From NCBI GenBank assembly GCA_932521025.1, contig OW051472.1, positions 7,068,001 to 7,132,000 on the forward strand: a stretch of 64,000 nt of DNA. The letters run 5' to 3'. Shown in pieces: positions 47,742-60,661 of this stretch; the first letter of the stretch is position 1; each line of letters begins with the position of its first letter. A model generated the notes under the pieces. That model saw only the letters and a program-made list of their open reading frames with translations. It made no database searches and was not told where the DNA came from. The position numbers and the translations under genes are program-made. Source of the stretch: Oscheius onirici (lineage: Eukaryota > Nematoda > Chromadorea > Rhabditida > Rhabditidae).

Positions 47742-50197
47742 ATGGAACAGAAGACGGTGAGTTAGTAATTAAGGTAAACTGCGATACTTTTTAGGAATAT
47801 GCTATGGAACACGAGCAGAAGCACCGGCGGAAGATTATACTGCCGAATGTGATTCCGTGGGAGTATGGATCCAATAAATATGCCAGTCAGAGAGGTAGCG
47901 CTTCCTTCGGAACCAACAGAAATACGGGTAAGGACGGCTGTCTTTTTTCTGTTCCGTTCTGTCGGTGACAACACTCAAAAATGGATATTTTTATTGACCA
48001 GATTCACAAAAGGATTCTATTGGTGAACAGTCGTTCAGAAGGGGTCAGTCTCTACCACTTCCACATGTTGCGGTTTCTCTAAACTTCCAGTATCCTTTTC
48101 TTTTAAAAATACTTTACCATTTGGCAGCTGTTACAATTGAGCATAAGATGACGACGGCTTTTGAGGATGAGACGATGCATGGTTGGGTATCTTGTCCGGG
48201 CCTACTTTCTTTTATACCGTCTTATCTATTGTTAGCTTACTGGTAGGGACAAAAACACACAAACAGTTACGGGAAGGATTTTGAGAGGAACTAGAGTCTA
48301 TAGGCAGTTTGGGAGCCAGTACCGTAAACGGTTGGAATACAACCGCATCCTCTTTTCCAAAAATGCACAACTGGGTACGTGGCTTTCCCGACTGAAGATG
48401 GTATTGTACAGCATTTTCATTTTCTGCAAAGATGTATATATTTTTCTGGGGAACAATTTTGCAAAACATCAAAAAGTTAAAAATAAAATTCGGCTTCACC
48501 TAAAAAAGGGAATGGCCCCTCTTACATCTTTTACGGCAATTTAGAAGAAACTAATCAATTTCAGTTCTGAGCATCTCCTCCTCGAAACAGCTTTCCGAGA
48601 GCAATGACGGCGTCGTTCCCCAGATTACCGGTCTGCCGTTCCACAAAAAGGTTGCCTCGCAGGCTGGTTCTTCCTCCTTCGGCAACTTTCGGGAGCAAGT
48701 TACTCGTGTGACAGACAAGGACGGAGAAGAAAAAATCGCCATTAACAAGATTGTCAACGACAAAATGACCGAAACGATTCTGAAGAGATGGGACAAGCCG
48801 AATAAGACGGCCAAAAACTCGGACATCGGTTTGTTTTTATTCTCTTTCATTCGCGAGACCTATTTACAACACAAATCCAAGCATAGTCTCGCAGAGCATC
48901 CATTGAGTATCGAAGCGAATAAACAGGGGTCTCTCCAAAAAGAAGCATCTTCAGGAAAGAGGAGAGACGCCGTCACCGAATCTGTTGGTGGCAGACGTTT
49001 TACCAAAGAGGAGCAGATCAGTAGTCGAGCAGCAATTCCGAAGTTGAACGATCCGCGGCAGACTGCAGCTGCACTGGAGCCCAGAGCACCTGTATCTCAA
49101 CAAACATTCTATAAAAACTCGTTTTTAGTGCTTCCAGGGGTATTGTCCACGTCAGGCGACGACCAGTGTTCAGGGAACCGAAGACCTGAGTCAGCTCGAA
49201 AGAAATCGCTATATGGCCTGGATTGGGGGACAGGTGACTCTCCAATCGCAATCCCAGACAGGCGGATTCAACAAACCGCGGGATGTCGTTAGCATGTCCT
49301 ATTACGACAAGTTGATGAGCGACAGGCAGATGGATCCGAAGGTATCTTTATACAGTATTATGATATTTCTATTCAAAACTATCTCTCTAATATATCTCTG
49401 AACATGGCTATGACCCGATGGTGTAAAGACTTTCTCTTCTTCTTATAAACTGAACGATTCGCCACAGCCACAGGTCCCTTTGATGTTCGGATTGCGGAAG
49501 ACGAACTCACTGCTCAGCTTGTGCGTCACGTAGTCCATTTCTGTGCCGAGAAGGCTCAGCTGCGCCTTGGTGTCGATCCAAATTCGCACTGAAAAGGAGA
49601 ACATTAGGGTTTTCACAATTATCTACGGATTGAGTACCAAATTTCATTTGAAAACCATGGGGTAATTGTTCAGAGGCATCGAGTTCCTTGTCGTGATGGG
49701 AACCCAGAAGAGCTCAAAATCATTCTCTCTAGCGAATATTTTGATGTTTTAGCGTTGTTTTACCTATATACACCTTTTTCAACCATTTTGCACTGCTTCC
49801 ATGTGTTTAATCCAGAAAAATTTAAACTGACCGCTGTCTTGCACGACCTCCTCATCAAATTTCGCCTTATCAACAGCGTAGTCGAGCGTATATGTCAGTC
49901 CATTGCATCCTTTTTGCCTCACTCCAATTTTCAAGGCTTTCGCCTCCGGCTGTTGGTGGAGTAAAAAGCGCACTCGGTCGACAGCTTCCGGTGTTAATGT
50001 CAATGCTGCGCGAGATGGCTTCAGTCGGGCTGCTCCTTTGACGACGCGTGCGGTTGCTCCTACCAGTTTTGACATCAAGCAATTTGCTGAAATTCCAGGT
50101 TATTCGCAAGCGGTTGGAGGAAGAAAAGAGAAAGCTGGAAGAGGCTGCTGGTGAAGAAGAGGAAGAAGGAGAAGAAGTTAGCGAAAATGAAGAATAA
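47742..50197 (+). CDS. Calponin-like-repeat (CLIK) protein
   Basis: Proteins with calponin-like (CLIK) repeats bind and stabilise actin filaments, chiefly in muscle (UNC-87 and CLIK proteins in nematodes). Eight exons give about 385 residues with no CH domain. Three repeats are visible: [19 protein letters not shown] (exon 2), [20 protein letters not shown] (near 48640) and, more divergent, [20 protein letters not shown] (near 49235). A lysine/glutamate stretch follows, and the last exon (50100-50197) encodes a coiled, acidic end, [20 protein letters not shown]. Intron phases agree, including a 37-38-nt intron (GTATCTC...TTTTTAG) near 49091-49128. The last intron, about 49343-50099, contains the ISCA1 gene on the other strand. 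If that last exon is wrong, the protein would end soon after 49342. Confidence 0.75.
49443..50075 (-). CDS. isca-1: Mitochondrial iron-sulfur cluster assembly protein ISCA1, nested gene
   Basis: ISCA1 helps build [4Fe-4S] clusters in mitochondria. Two exons (50075-49832 and 49588-49443) give about 130 residues, the usual length. A basic N-terminus ([19 protein letters not shown]) fits a mitochondrial targeting peptide. The A-type carrier signature is complete: [31 protein letters not shown] with the first cysteine, [36 protein letters not shown] with the Cys-x-Cys pair. The intron joins G + TG in phase. The gene lies inside the last intron of the CLIK-repeat gene on the opposite strand, so the two transcripts would be antisense in that stretch. 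Confidence 0.95.
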
Positions 50198-50934
50198 AGC
50201 TTTTTTCTTTAAAATTCTCCCAAAGAGCAAAGATTGGATCAAACGTTGAGAGATCAGAGTACGAGGTGGAGACTTTGAAAAAACCAAATTGAATTAGTTT
50301 CACGCCAGTTTTTTTCGCTCTATTGGAGGTTGAGCACAGCTGATATCTCAAGTGGACTTGTTTTTGTAAAAATGCATTTTCAAAGGTTTTGTTTGGTTGC
50401 AGTTCTTTTTAGAATTGGCAACGAAGCAAATTGGAAACAGACAAAATTATAAATCTAGACAAACTTTTGGAGCGAATGAAAGGCGCATGTATAGGATAGA
50501 TATTCACGGTCGAAACCGTTTTACCGATACGTTGTTCCGGAAACATCCTGAACATAACTTCATTTTGGAGTACATACTGTAAAACCATACTAAAAAAATA
50601 CAACAATCACATAAATACGTATTGAGAAATGAAATTAAAGCTAAAACATTCGGGAATCTATATAATCTCAATAACACGTAAACAAAAAAGTTGGAATTAA
50701 ACGGACTAGGGAGACCCTGACAAAACCAAAAAGGCTTTAGTATAAAACGTTCTTTTCAAAATTTTAAAGCTTACAGAACAAATTAAGGGGTCAGGGACCA
50801 AATATATGGGAAAATGACCGGGGGCTAAGAATGATGAGCGAATAGGAATCACAGCCGGCTGGATATTATGTGCGTGTGCTGAGCAGAATGAGAGAAAAAC
50901 TCGATTTTTTGGATTTTTGAGCAGGAATGATTAG
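50198..50934. other. Intergenic, no gene seen
   Basis: AT-rich spacer between the converging ends of the CLIK-repeat and Staufen genes. No coding or RNA feature is seen. Confidence 0.5.
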
Positions 50935-53900
50935 CTACTGCGGAACGGGACTCGTCTAAAATGGCCAGAAGTTGAAAGAAAAGAGGAAGAAAACTTACAG
51001 GTGGATCGTTGATATGCGAGAGGCTGACTATGGCGTTGTAGGCGGCATCGTTAGCTGCCAAATCTGCTGTAGAGCCACAGCCGTGACAGACGAGCGGCTT
51101 TTCGAGGCCGAGGGAGACGAGAGCAAAGTAGGTTTGGTCGTTGCCGTCCGGAGACTGAAAGGATGGTATTTTGAAATAAATGAGAGCAAAACACTAAAAT
51201 ATCGTTACTTTTGATAAGAATCCACAAAGAAAACGGCGAGAACTCGAGCAAAGTGTATTCCCTTGTGTCCTTTACCTTTCTTACAAATTTTCGGGTTTAA
51301 ATAGAAAAAACTAGCGTAGTTTTGCTTCTGAATTTTCCTTTTAAACTTTTCCGGTGAACATTCCATGAAGGACGGGTTAAAAATAACGCTCACCTTGGGA
51401 AAGTTGGTGAACTGAACGCTGAACTTGTACCGCTCCGAGTACTCTTCCAGCCGGACCCGTGAAATATGCTGCTGTCCGTCGTACATCTTGTTTTCCAGAC
51501 TGTTGAGGAAGATTCTGGCAGAATCGACAATCTCGTCCGTCTGGATCTGTGTCAGGGCTCGTTTTCCTTCTTTGCTCTTCCGCAGCCGCTTCAGTTTGCC
51601 CTCAACGACCACGTCGGCTTTTAGCGGAGCCGTTTCCGGCTGCGGATAGTTGGCATCTTCTGAAAAGGAAGAAAACTAAAAGAAAAAGGGCAGAATACCT
51701 GGAGGAGGACAGGCTTTGACCTGAGCATTGAAAGTGACTCGTCGTTTGCCAACCGGCGATGGTGGGGTTTCTTCTTCGGCCACGGGAGTGTTGGGAGCGC
51801 TGCTTTCTGACGATTCGTTTGGCGGAGAAGATGCTTCTTCGACTGACAGATCCCTGAAAGGTGTTTTAGTGAAACAGTTTAGTGATAGGTGAATATTCTA
51901 AAGCTAACGCCTACCAATTTACAGCAGCTGGTGAATCAGTCGCCCCAGGCTCGGCTGGAATCGCATTATGTTCTTCAGTTTTAGCGTCCGTTTCCAGATT
52001 CATGTCGTTCAGGTCAAAGACGCCAATATTCATCATCGGATCGTTTTTCTTCTTCAAAAGACTCTTGCCCGGAGCTGGTAGCGGCTTCACATAGCCGATT
52101 TCGGCTAGCATAGCTTCGGCTGCGGCTCTCTTGGCCAGCCGTTTGTTTGGACCCGTGCCGGTGCAATATCTCTCGCCACAAATGACCTCCATCACGAATT
52201 CTTTGAAGCGACTCTGTCCGTGTTCTCCGACCAGCGTGAATTGGGGCTCTGGCTCTTGGCGAATTTGAAGAACCTTAGAGAAACTTAGTTAAATTTGGAA
52301 AGAGACAGTACCTGAATTAGACGAGAGACTGGATTTATCGAATGTCCGTAAGAGGGATCCATTTTCATGTCTTTGACGATCGTCTTCCGCTTTGTATCTT
52401 TGGTAGGCGGCACATTTCGTCGGAAGAGCTTTTTCATCGTGGCCGAAGCGAAGACCGGCTGGGCGCATTCTGGAAATTGGAAATACAGACTTTGTGAGTT
52501 TATAGCAAAAATAGTGCAGCAGGAGCGAAATGAAGACCAACCGAGAGTCTTGAGATGATTGAGAACGTTGAAACAGGCCTCCTGCGTGGCTTCCTTTTTT
52601 TTCCGCCCGGATCCCGTATCCTGAATGACGACATCGTGATTGGCGTCCATAAGAGAACATCTCATTATGTAGCTTCGGTCATGAGGAGGTCCGTCTTCGG
52701 CTAATACCTTCAATTTCGAATTTTTAGTCGACACAAATAGGAAAACCTCAAACTCCACGTTCAGTTGGAGCTGCAAGGCGCATTCGTGAACGTAGCTTAT
52801 GACGGATTTCTGGCGATGTTTAGGAAGTTGATTTTCCGTCGAAGCTTCGGCCAAATCTTCCGTTTCTTCTGTCGTTTTCAACGGCTCAGCCGAAATATTT
52901 GTCGTGCTCCCTCTCTTTTCGTTCTGTTGCGATTTCCGGTCCAGAGCCTTAACTGATGGCGCTAGGAATCGAAGAGCCTAAAATTTGGTAATTGAAAAAA
53001 AATGTGCTTACCTCGGCAGCGGCGTTATCTCTAGCCTGTGCAAAGTTTAGTCCAGTTCCTATTATGTTCTTTCCCTCGTAGAGCGTCACACTGACCTCGT
53101 ATGGCTTGGCAATGTACAGCGGCTCAACTGGCAGTGGTCCTAATGGTAAGAATAAGCAAATTTCGGTAAAATGAGAAAGAACCTGATGACAAGTAGCCCG
53201 GAGCTCCTGGTATAACCACAGGCATCATTGGAACAAAGGCAGGTGGCGGTGGAGGGATTCTAAACAGGTTTTGATTACAAAAATACAGACAAATCACGTT
53301 TTTGACATGAGAGGAGTCGGTTTCTTGGGAATCGACCGGAAAATGGGATCTTGTAGCTGTAGCCGTCTTGCTACCTGGGAGAGGACTTGCACGGGAGTTA
53401 GGGGTATATCGGCTGAAAAAATATTCTAAAATTTGAGAGCAGACATGTATAAACCAACATTTTTTTCGCCGTGGCTGTCTGTCTGGCGGCTCAGCCAGAT
53501 GCAGCATTTTCAATGCTTCGGCGGCAGCTCCCTGTTGAGCCTTTTTAATCGACAGCCCGCTTCCTTCGTAGGACATCGTATTCTGGACATTTTTATCCAT
53601 TTTTAGGAGGAAAAAAAGGAAACTTACCACATGATCGGGCGACATGACGAGCTCCACGGTGAAGAGTTTCTTATGAGCCGGCCCGCTCTCGTCCATTAAT
53701 TTGTAGCTATATTTGAACTGAAAAACGGCCTGAGAGGAAAATAAGAATAAAAACCTTGTGATATCTTGAGAGCTCAGCTATCCGACACATTGGCGTCTTT
53801 TCCTTGTTGTTCTGGTTCGTGTAGTTGTAAAAGTTCTTCGAGACCTGCTCAGAACTTGCCAGATGCTGTCCGCACCATGGCTGCGGGTGCGATTGACTCT

Positions 53901-54034
53901 TGTGGCCCTGGAACTAAAGGTTTAGCCGAAAATGGTAGTTTTTTAACCATCAAATCGTCTTTTCTGTCGCTAGTTTCTTCGGTTTCCAGGCTCAAGCCAA
54001 CGCACTGATCCTCGTTATGTGTGAAATTTACCAT
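50935..54034 (-). CDS. stau-1: Staufen double-stranded RNA-binding protein
   Basis: Staufen binds structured RNAs to control their localisation, translation and decay. Exon 1 (MVNFTHNEDQCVGLSLETEE) joins through a 44-nt intron in phase 0 to the Q/S-rich segment ending HLASSEQVSKNFYNYTN. Four dsRNA-binding domains follow: the first with TPMCRIAELSRYHK and GAAAEALKML; one half-domain with PYEVSVTLYEGKNIIGTGLN; one with KSVISYVHECALQLQLNVEF and GSGRKKKEATQEACFNVLNH; and one with INPVSRLIQVLQIRQEPEP and GTGPNKRLAKRAAAEAML. The C-terminal region has RKSKEGKRALTQIQTDE and the Staufen-type last domain (ARIFLNSLENKMYDGQQHIS, AANDAAYNAIVSL). The length is roughly 700 residues. The last exon adds only TSPVPQ before TAG 50935-50937; its placement is inferred from phase. 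Confidence 0.92.
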
Positions 54035-54701
54035 TTTTGATGTGTAGAGTTAGTAGAGTGCATTCATACTGTATTAAAGCTGAAAATGATGAAATTTTGC
54101 TGCACTGACAAAACAAGGAGCTAAGCTTTGCTAAAATGCTAATCTAGCAAGGAATTCGGCGCAAAACAAGAAGGAGAATCCGATTGATTGCTAAAAGTAT
54201 TGTTTTCGAGCAGCACAAATCGAGGAACTATGAGAAAACAGGAGAGAAATTTCTGCGGCAAGACACAGCCGTAAAGAGCTTAGGTACGCAAAAACGCGTC
54301 TTCTCGTTCACTGAAGAGTGACGGTGTTTTTTTCGTCTAAAGGGAGGATACTTTATGGATAAACGGACCGAAAAAAATAGAGTAGGAGAAAAAAAAGACT
54401 GAAAAACGAATGAACAAAACCTCGAGAATTGATTCAAACTTGTTTGCGTTGCCGCGCATTTCGCCCAGGGATTTTGACAGTTGAACTGGCAAATGCATTG
54501 GAAAAGTTCGAGTTTTCTTCATTTTCTGTTCTGGATATCAGCTAGCTACTATCCAATAGGTTACATTAAAAAGTACCAAACAATCTTCTGACAATGAGAG
54601 AGTCTTTTGAGGACTCATCAGTCTAAAGCAGTATATAGAAATAAGAGCGTTACTAAAACTTTATTTCAAACCGGGAGATCAGCAAAAAGGTATGTACAAT
54701 C
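54035..54701. other. Intergenic, no gene seen
   Basis: 5' flank of Staufen and 3' flank of the kinesin gene, both on the minus strand. No coding signal is convincing. At 667 bp it is long for an operon spacer. Confidence 0.45.
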
Positions 54702-57700
54702 TCAGCAGTTGCCGACCTTTTCTTTCAAGCTCTTGTATTTTTGAGCCAAGGCTTTATGTTCCGCCAGAAGAGAATTGTACTGTTCAATTCCTGAGTTCAA
54801 GGTCTGAAAGCAGTCACTAAACTGGGAAGGAGACAAAACAATTACCTCGACCTTTTTCATGAGACTTGTTTCCGTAGTTATTAGTTTCTGTCCCAGCTCG
54901 TCTTTTTCCTGAAACAGTCCTGTATAAACTCTATATTTCCTAGAATACATGTGTGACCGCATACAGTCTAGATTCAACCATGGAGAGCGTGTTCGTCATG
55001 GAAGCAAGTTGACTTCGGATGTTTTCAGAATCCTCAGACTTTAGTAAAACGGTGGGACGACGATTGGTTTCCTTTAAATTTCTGTTTAACAAAATGCAGA
55101 AAACTTGCTTTTTCGAACGTTTCCAGCTCGTCTTCTAGATCGACCAGTTTCCGCTTCAATGCGGTGTTTTCCTTCTTTAGCTGCTCGTCATTATTGGAGA
55201 CTGTTGAATTACGCTGAGCACTTGAAAAAATATCTATGTCCGGCCCCTCACTCCCTCAGTCTCATGCTAGTTTTCCCTCCCTAATAGTTACCTTTGTGCT
55301 TCGTGTAGCTCCTTCATTGCCTTGTCGGAAATTCCTTTCTGTGTTTGCAGCTCATTCTTCAAGCTACTGTTAGCCGAGCGCTCCTCGTCCAATTCTGTCT
55401 TCAGTTGACTGAGGCTGTTCTCCAAATCTTTGCACTGTTCTCTCACCTGAATGACATCATTTGCTCAATCCAAATGGTATAACCAAACCGGAGACAACTC
55501 TTCTTCGACAGCAGCCCTGAACTGGTCCTTGTAGCGTTCCAGCTCACGACGAGTTTGACTCAAATCAGACTGGACTTCCAGCAATTTTAACGACTTGTCT
55601 CTGCTAAAGTCCATAACCTATAAGTTCTTTCGATTAACCGTCAAAATAAACTGAATTACCCGTTCCACCTTGTTCTCCAATTCGGTCTTTACGGCTTCGT
55701 GTCTCTTTCGATCAATCTCAAACTTGTCCTTTTCGGAAGCCAGTACCTTTTCTAGCCGTTCGACATCTGCTGTCCTTCCTTTGCTCAGCTACAAATAGTT
55801 CGTTTTACTGAAGGTAGTTCAACTTACAGCTTCACAATTCTCATTTAGTGACGATATTTGGGCGTACAGACCTCGCATCTCTTGACTCACTTCTTGGTTT
55901 CTCTCCTTCCAGTACGTAATGGAGCCGTCTTTTGTTATAGCCTGATGTTTCAGCTCCTTCACCTCCTTCGATAGATCCAGAAGCTGAAAGACCTTTAATG
56001 ACTTTCATAAGGTTTCTTTTCGTTCAGGAAAAGAGTTCTTTGGGGAACTATGAAGGAACAAGCCGCAAAGGACTCTCAATCACAGAACCTGTATACTTCG
56101 AATAACCCACTTCACTCTCTTTGGCCGAAAGCTGCTCAATCCGTTGGTTCAGGCAGCAAATTTGTTCATTTCTTTCTCGGACAAGAGTCTCATTTTCTTC
56201 CAGTCTAGTCCTCAAATCAGAGCACTCTCCGACTATCTTGTCGTGATCTTCGTGCTGAAACGCGTCATTTAAAAATCAAAAGCTCCCCAACCTCTTGGAG
56301 CAGAGTTGTCCGTAGTTTCTCCAGGTTGGTAGTCTTTGACTGTAGCTGTCTGATAGTCTCCTCATACTCGTTCATTTTGGTAGAGACGGCCGCTTCAATT
56401 TCGGCTACAACCTGACCGCGGATTTGTTGAGCGTTTTCTTCGCTAAGCTTCAAATCGGACTTCAGGGCAGAACATTTTTCCTTTAGTTTTTCAATTTCCT
56501 TCTCTTTCTCGAGAGAAATCGAGTCCAGGGACATTGTCAGCTGGGACTGCAAGTCAAAATATGAAACGTTAGAAGATAAAATATCACTTTGAGCTGTTCT
56601 ATCTCCTCCTGAAGACGAGAAATCTTGCTGTTGGACTCATTTTGCAGTGCAGTATAGCCCTCCTCGGCCTTTTGTTTTGCATCAATCGTGGTCTTCACCT
56701 GAAGGTCGAGAAGAGACTTGGCCTCCTTGAGATCGAATTCGAATCGTTGCAGATTTTCTTTCAACTGTTCCGATTTGGAACATTCGTCGTCCAAAAGTGA
56801 CTAAACTTGTATCTGAAGAGATAATACAGACAGACCTTGACGGCTTTCAGCTCCTTCTTCGAACTCGAAGCAACATCGGCCAGTTCTTCAATGCGAGAAA
56901 TAAGCTTTTCTCTCTCGATTGCACTCATTTCGCCATGATTCAGTCGTTCCAAAAGTTCGTTTCTTTCTTCGCTCCATTCGTCAAATTCTTGCTCGAACAA
57001 AACCTGTATTGATAGCATTAATCAGGGGTGTAAACTAGTTACCTGAAGAGACACCTTTGCAATTTCAGTCATTTGCTGTTTCTCCATGATTTCCGAGTTT
57101 TCAGTGGTTAGACGTTCGTTCTCTTGTCTGAGCTGAACAATTTTCGCAGCTGATTCTTTCTCCTTGTTGATAATCTCAGCGAAAGATTCTATTTGGGTCT
57201 TCAGTGAATTTTTCTCTTCTTCCGATTGAAGAAGTTGTCTCGCCAACTCTTCGCGCAGCTCTTCACACAGTTTCTGAAAATCTAATATTTTCCATTTTTA
57301 GTCAAAATAACCTTAATCGAGGCCAATTCCTCAGTTTGACGTCTAGCATTCAGTTCAAACTCTAAATTTTTGTGACGGAGGTCTTCCAGCTCCATGAGAT
57401 CCACTTCTGACGTCGAAACTTCATTGGAACGGCGGGTTGTAATGGCGGAACACTCGGAGCCGCGAGCTGTGACAGCGCTCAGAATGGACATTGCAGGGTC
57501 GCTCTTCCGTTCCGGAGTTGTTGAGCCCTTATTTTTTTTAGATAAAATAGAAAACGAGATGAAATTACCTCCTCATCAGCAATCTTAGACAACGTAAATG
57601 GCCGGCTCTTTTTCAAGGGAGGCGAGTAGTTGACACCGTAAGAAGCCGCCATACGAGGAGCACAGATCGTCTGTCTTCGGAAAAATCTCGGTTTTTCTTG

Positions 57701-59085
57701 TTTCGGAACGACGGAGCCATCGATGAATTGGGCACAGAGCTCTGCCAGACGTGTTCTCTTCTCCTCTTCCTCTTCTTTCGCCTTGGCTTCTTTCACGTCC
57801 TAAAACAGGTCTCATTTCTAAAATTTAAAAAAACTACCGTAAGCTCGCGTTTCAGCCTCTCAATCTCTCCCAGGAGGACCGTAAGTTGACCGCCTTCTTC
57901 GTCTTCGTTGACCTTCACACGAGCAGTTACCAGCTTCATTCGCTCAGAGAACTGAAAAAAACAGATTAGACAGAAAAAGATCCATTACCTTCAAAGTACG
58001 ATGACTTTCGTCCTTGTTCTGAGGATCAATACAACAGATAATAAGTGTGCTTGAATTTCCTCCCAGACACGGCTTGAGCAGACGAGTCAGCTTTGAATCT
58101 CTGTAGGAGATGTGTACTTGTCCGGTCCTTTAAACAAATTTTTTGAATAACAGAATTATCAAACTTTTCAGTGAGTTGATTAATGACTTTAGTCAGTGTC
58201 ATCAGCGAAAGATTGATGACATTTCCCTCCTTTGCGCGGATTCCGCTACTGGCTCCGGTATTCTCACTTCCAGCCAAATCGACGATATTCATCACGGAGC
58301 GTCGACATTTGTGACGCGTTTGACCGTCTTTGGGAAGACTGTCATCGATGGTCAGACTCGATTCGATGCTCAGTTGAACAATGGCATGGGAACGACTAGA
58401 CTGGTCATTTAGTTCCGTGGCTGCGACGACTCTTCGCGATTGGGCCTCACTGATGATTTGTAGGGCTTGTTTTGCACTGGTGATTGGAATTGTCTTCAGA
58501 TCGGTCACACGGGGGATGTTGTTGGCTTCCTGTAGTTTAAGGAGTCAAAAAGATAATGAACAACACACCATAATCTTCCGGTCAGTTGACGACGACTGAT
58601 CGACGAGAAGGTCCCGAATCTTCTCGCAATACAGTTCCATGATTTGTAGCTGTACGAGGAAGGAACGACCGCCGGATTTCTGAAGGGAAGAAGGTTAGAC
58701 AGAGAGACAAGAATACCTGTTGCAACTCGACTTCTTCGAAAAGATTCTGTGCGACATAGCTAACCAGTCCGTCCTCTTTCGTTCCACCCAGTAAAGTATG
58801 AGTTTTTCCTGCTCCCGACTGGCCGTAAGCCATGACGGCAGTGTTATACCCGTCGCAGCACTGCTTCACCATATTGTGAATGTTCTTCTTAAAAATGTCT
58901 TGGTTTGTCGAGCTTGGACCAAAAACAGCATCTAGAAAATTAACATCCAGGCAAGTTTCAACTGTTATACCTGCGTTAAAGTCGACACCTTCTCCCAAGA
59001 CCTTGTTCTCCTTCGCGGTCCAGTAGACACGCTCGTCGCTCCGTGGAGGACGTAAGCGTAGAAGAAGCTGGATCGATTCTTCCAT
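54702..59085 (-). CDS. Kinesin with N-terminal motor and long coiled-coil tail (kinesin-7/CENP-E-like)
   Basis: Microtubule motor of roughly 1,050-1,150 residues in many short exons. The motor starts at residue 4 ([19 protein letters not shown]). A 40-nt intron precedes [14 protein letters not shown]; the P-loop is [16 protein letters not shown] (Ser in place of the usual Thr after GQ). Switch I is NDQSSRSHA, switch [11 protein letters not shown], followed by [39 protein letters not shown] and HRTLKFSERM. After a neck with [20 protein letters not shown] comes a basic linker and then a near-continuous coiled coil of heptad repeats from about 57500 to 54702. A motor at the extreme N-terminus with a neck of this type and a long coil resembles CENP-E; kinesin-12 is the main alternative. 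Stop TGA 54702-54704. Confidence 0.85.
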
Positions 59086-60200
59086 CTAAAAATAGAGAGT
59101 AATCGAACTGAAATGACTAGAAAATTGAATATAATCAGAAGTTTCAATATTTCGAAAGCTGAATACTCCCGCTGGTCGATTGGAGCGAGCTTATTCCTTT
59201 CACAGGGGGTGCACTCATTACAAACGCTTTCGCTTTTACAAAGCTACCAGCAAAACTCAGAGAAGCTAGCACGAGTCTAGAACTATGAAAACAACACGCG
59301 GAAAGTATACAGTGCTTTTACGACTGCAGCTGTGAAAGATACAAGTTACTTTTGAATTTGGAGTTTTTACAGAATTTTGCTTCTACTGCGTCAGAGGCAA
59401 GTAGAAAGCTTTAGAAAACGGAAAAGAGCATTCATACAAGTGCGGCGCTACGGCGCTACGACGCCGCCAGGTGACGAAGTCGTCTGGTTGTTGAGAAGAG
59501 ACTTGCGTCCTGGAGGAGTACACGAGTCGATTGAATCTTATCAGAACTCTGGAGTAAAACGTGATAAGTCAGAGTTATCCAAAAACAATCTTTTCAAGCA
59601 AAAGTTTTTAATTTGCAAAGAAAAGTTATCAGTAAACTTTCTTGTCCAAAACGTTTCGTGCTCTGCCCATATTCACCCTGACTAGGGTCTGGACCAGTCC
59701 GGAACAATCCGGATCCGAAATCTACCAGTCTTCCGATTCGGGTTTCGCGACGATTCTAAACTCTGTCAATCGGGTATTGACTGATGCAGGCGTCGAGGTG
59801 GAAAGAGAGATTGGAACTTGAGAGCTCTTATGGAATAGAAAAAGTACAGTGCGAAAATGGTCCTTCTGCTTTTTTGTTCGATTTTCAGGTAGTTATTTTG
59901 GATGTGATCTAGATCCTGGTCCTAAAGGCATTCGAAGGAGACTGCGGAAATATACCCTATTTGTCCCCGAGATCGGAAGGCACGTGATTGGAAGAGGAGT
60001 CATGTCGGATTTTATTCTTGTCTGATGTTCCAGTCTCTGGTATTTGTCAATTAGCATTCTACTGGTTGAAGCGAAGGGAGATACAACACCAACCCGAAGA
60101 CACTCACCGTTCCCATCCGCTGTTAAGTATCTTGAATATCTCTGGTCTGGAGAGAAGTCTCTCTCTCCCACACACTAGTGTCAAAACGATTTCAATTTAT
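59086..60200. other. Intergenic, no gene seen
   Basis: 5' flank of the kinesin gene. The open frame at 59377-59685 and the minus-strand frame at 59893-60171 have no recognisable motif. The latter directly abuts the retrotransposon remnant but shows no reverse-transcriptase signature. Confidence 0.4.
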
Positions 60201-60600
60201 TTACATTATCAAGCCTCTGGCAAGTGTATTTCGCATATCTTGCCATTCGATTGATGTCTTCCTATGCCACAAACGCCCGGCCAGTCTCTGAACATCGTCG
60301 CTTCATCGTCTTCTTGGCCCTCCTTTATGTCTTCTGCCTTCAAATGAGATCCAATCAGAGACTATCTTGGTCCATCTGTTCGGATACATTAGAGAGATTT
60401 TCTCGGTCCAGAGAAGTTTCTTAGAGAGTGCCTCCTCCAGTCTGCCAGCTTTGTCCTTTCTCGAACTCTTTCGTTGTTCCATCTGTGAAGAGTGGTGATT
60501 CCGATCATTCTTCGCTCCATTCTTCTCTGACACACTTCGATGTAATGTTTTTCAGCATCCCGTATGACCAGCATTCGGCGCCGTAGTATTGTCATTGTGT
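60201..60600 (-). mobile_element. 5'-truncated non-LTR retrotransposon, 3' end of the reverse-transcriptase ORF
   Basis: The minus strand encodes the C-terminal tail of a LINE-type reverse transcriptase: CQRRMERRMIGITTLHRWNN, then ERVRERTKLADW, then, after a frameshift near 60450, WTKIVSDW and GRRHKGGPRRR. A TGA stands where these proteins have the W of RRW (60301-60303), followed by SDDVQRLAGRLWHRK and TAA at 60201-60203. The pattern ERRM-(I/L)-GI...R...R.RT....D....W.GH...GRP..RW.DD is characteristic. Frameshift and stop show it is dead. The catalytic part is missing, as expected for 5' truncation on insertion. Confidence 0.75.
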
Positions 60601-60661
60601 TATTACGCCGTAGTGTCAAAAAGATATCAAGTTATAAATATGTTGTTCAAGCATCAGATAA

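Noticed and set aside
48708-49292. Single long open frame of 194 codons
   Set aside because: It reads through two short introns of the CLIK-repeat gene; repeat motifs and phases support the spliced model.
59377-59685. Open frame upstream of the kinesin gene on the + strand
   Set aside because: No family motif, no poly(A) signal; composition looks like antisense noise.
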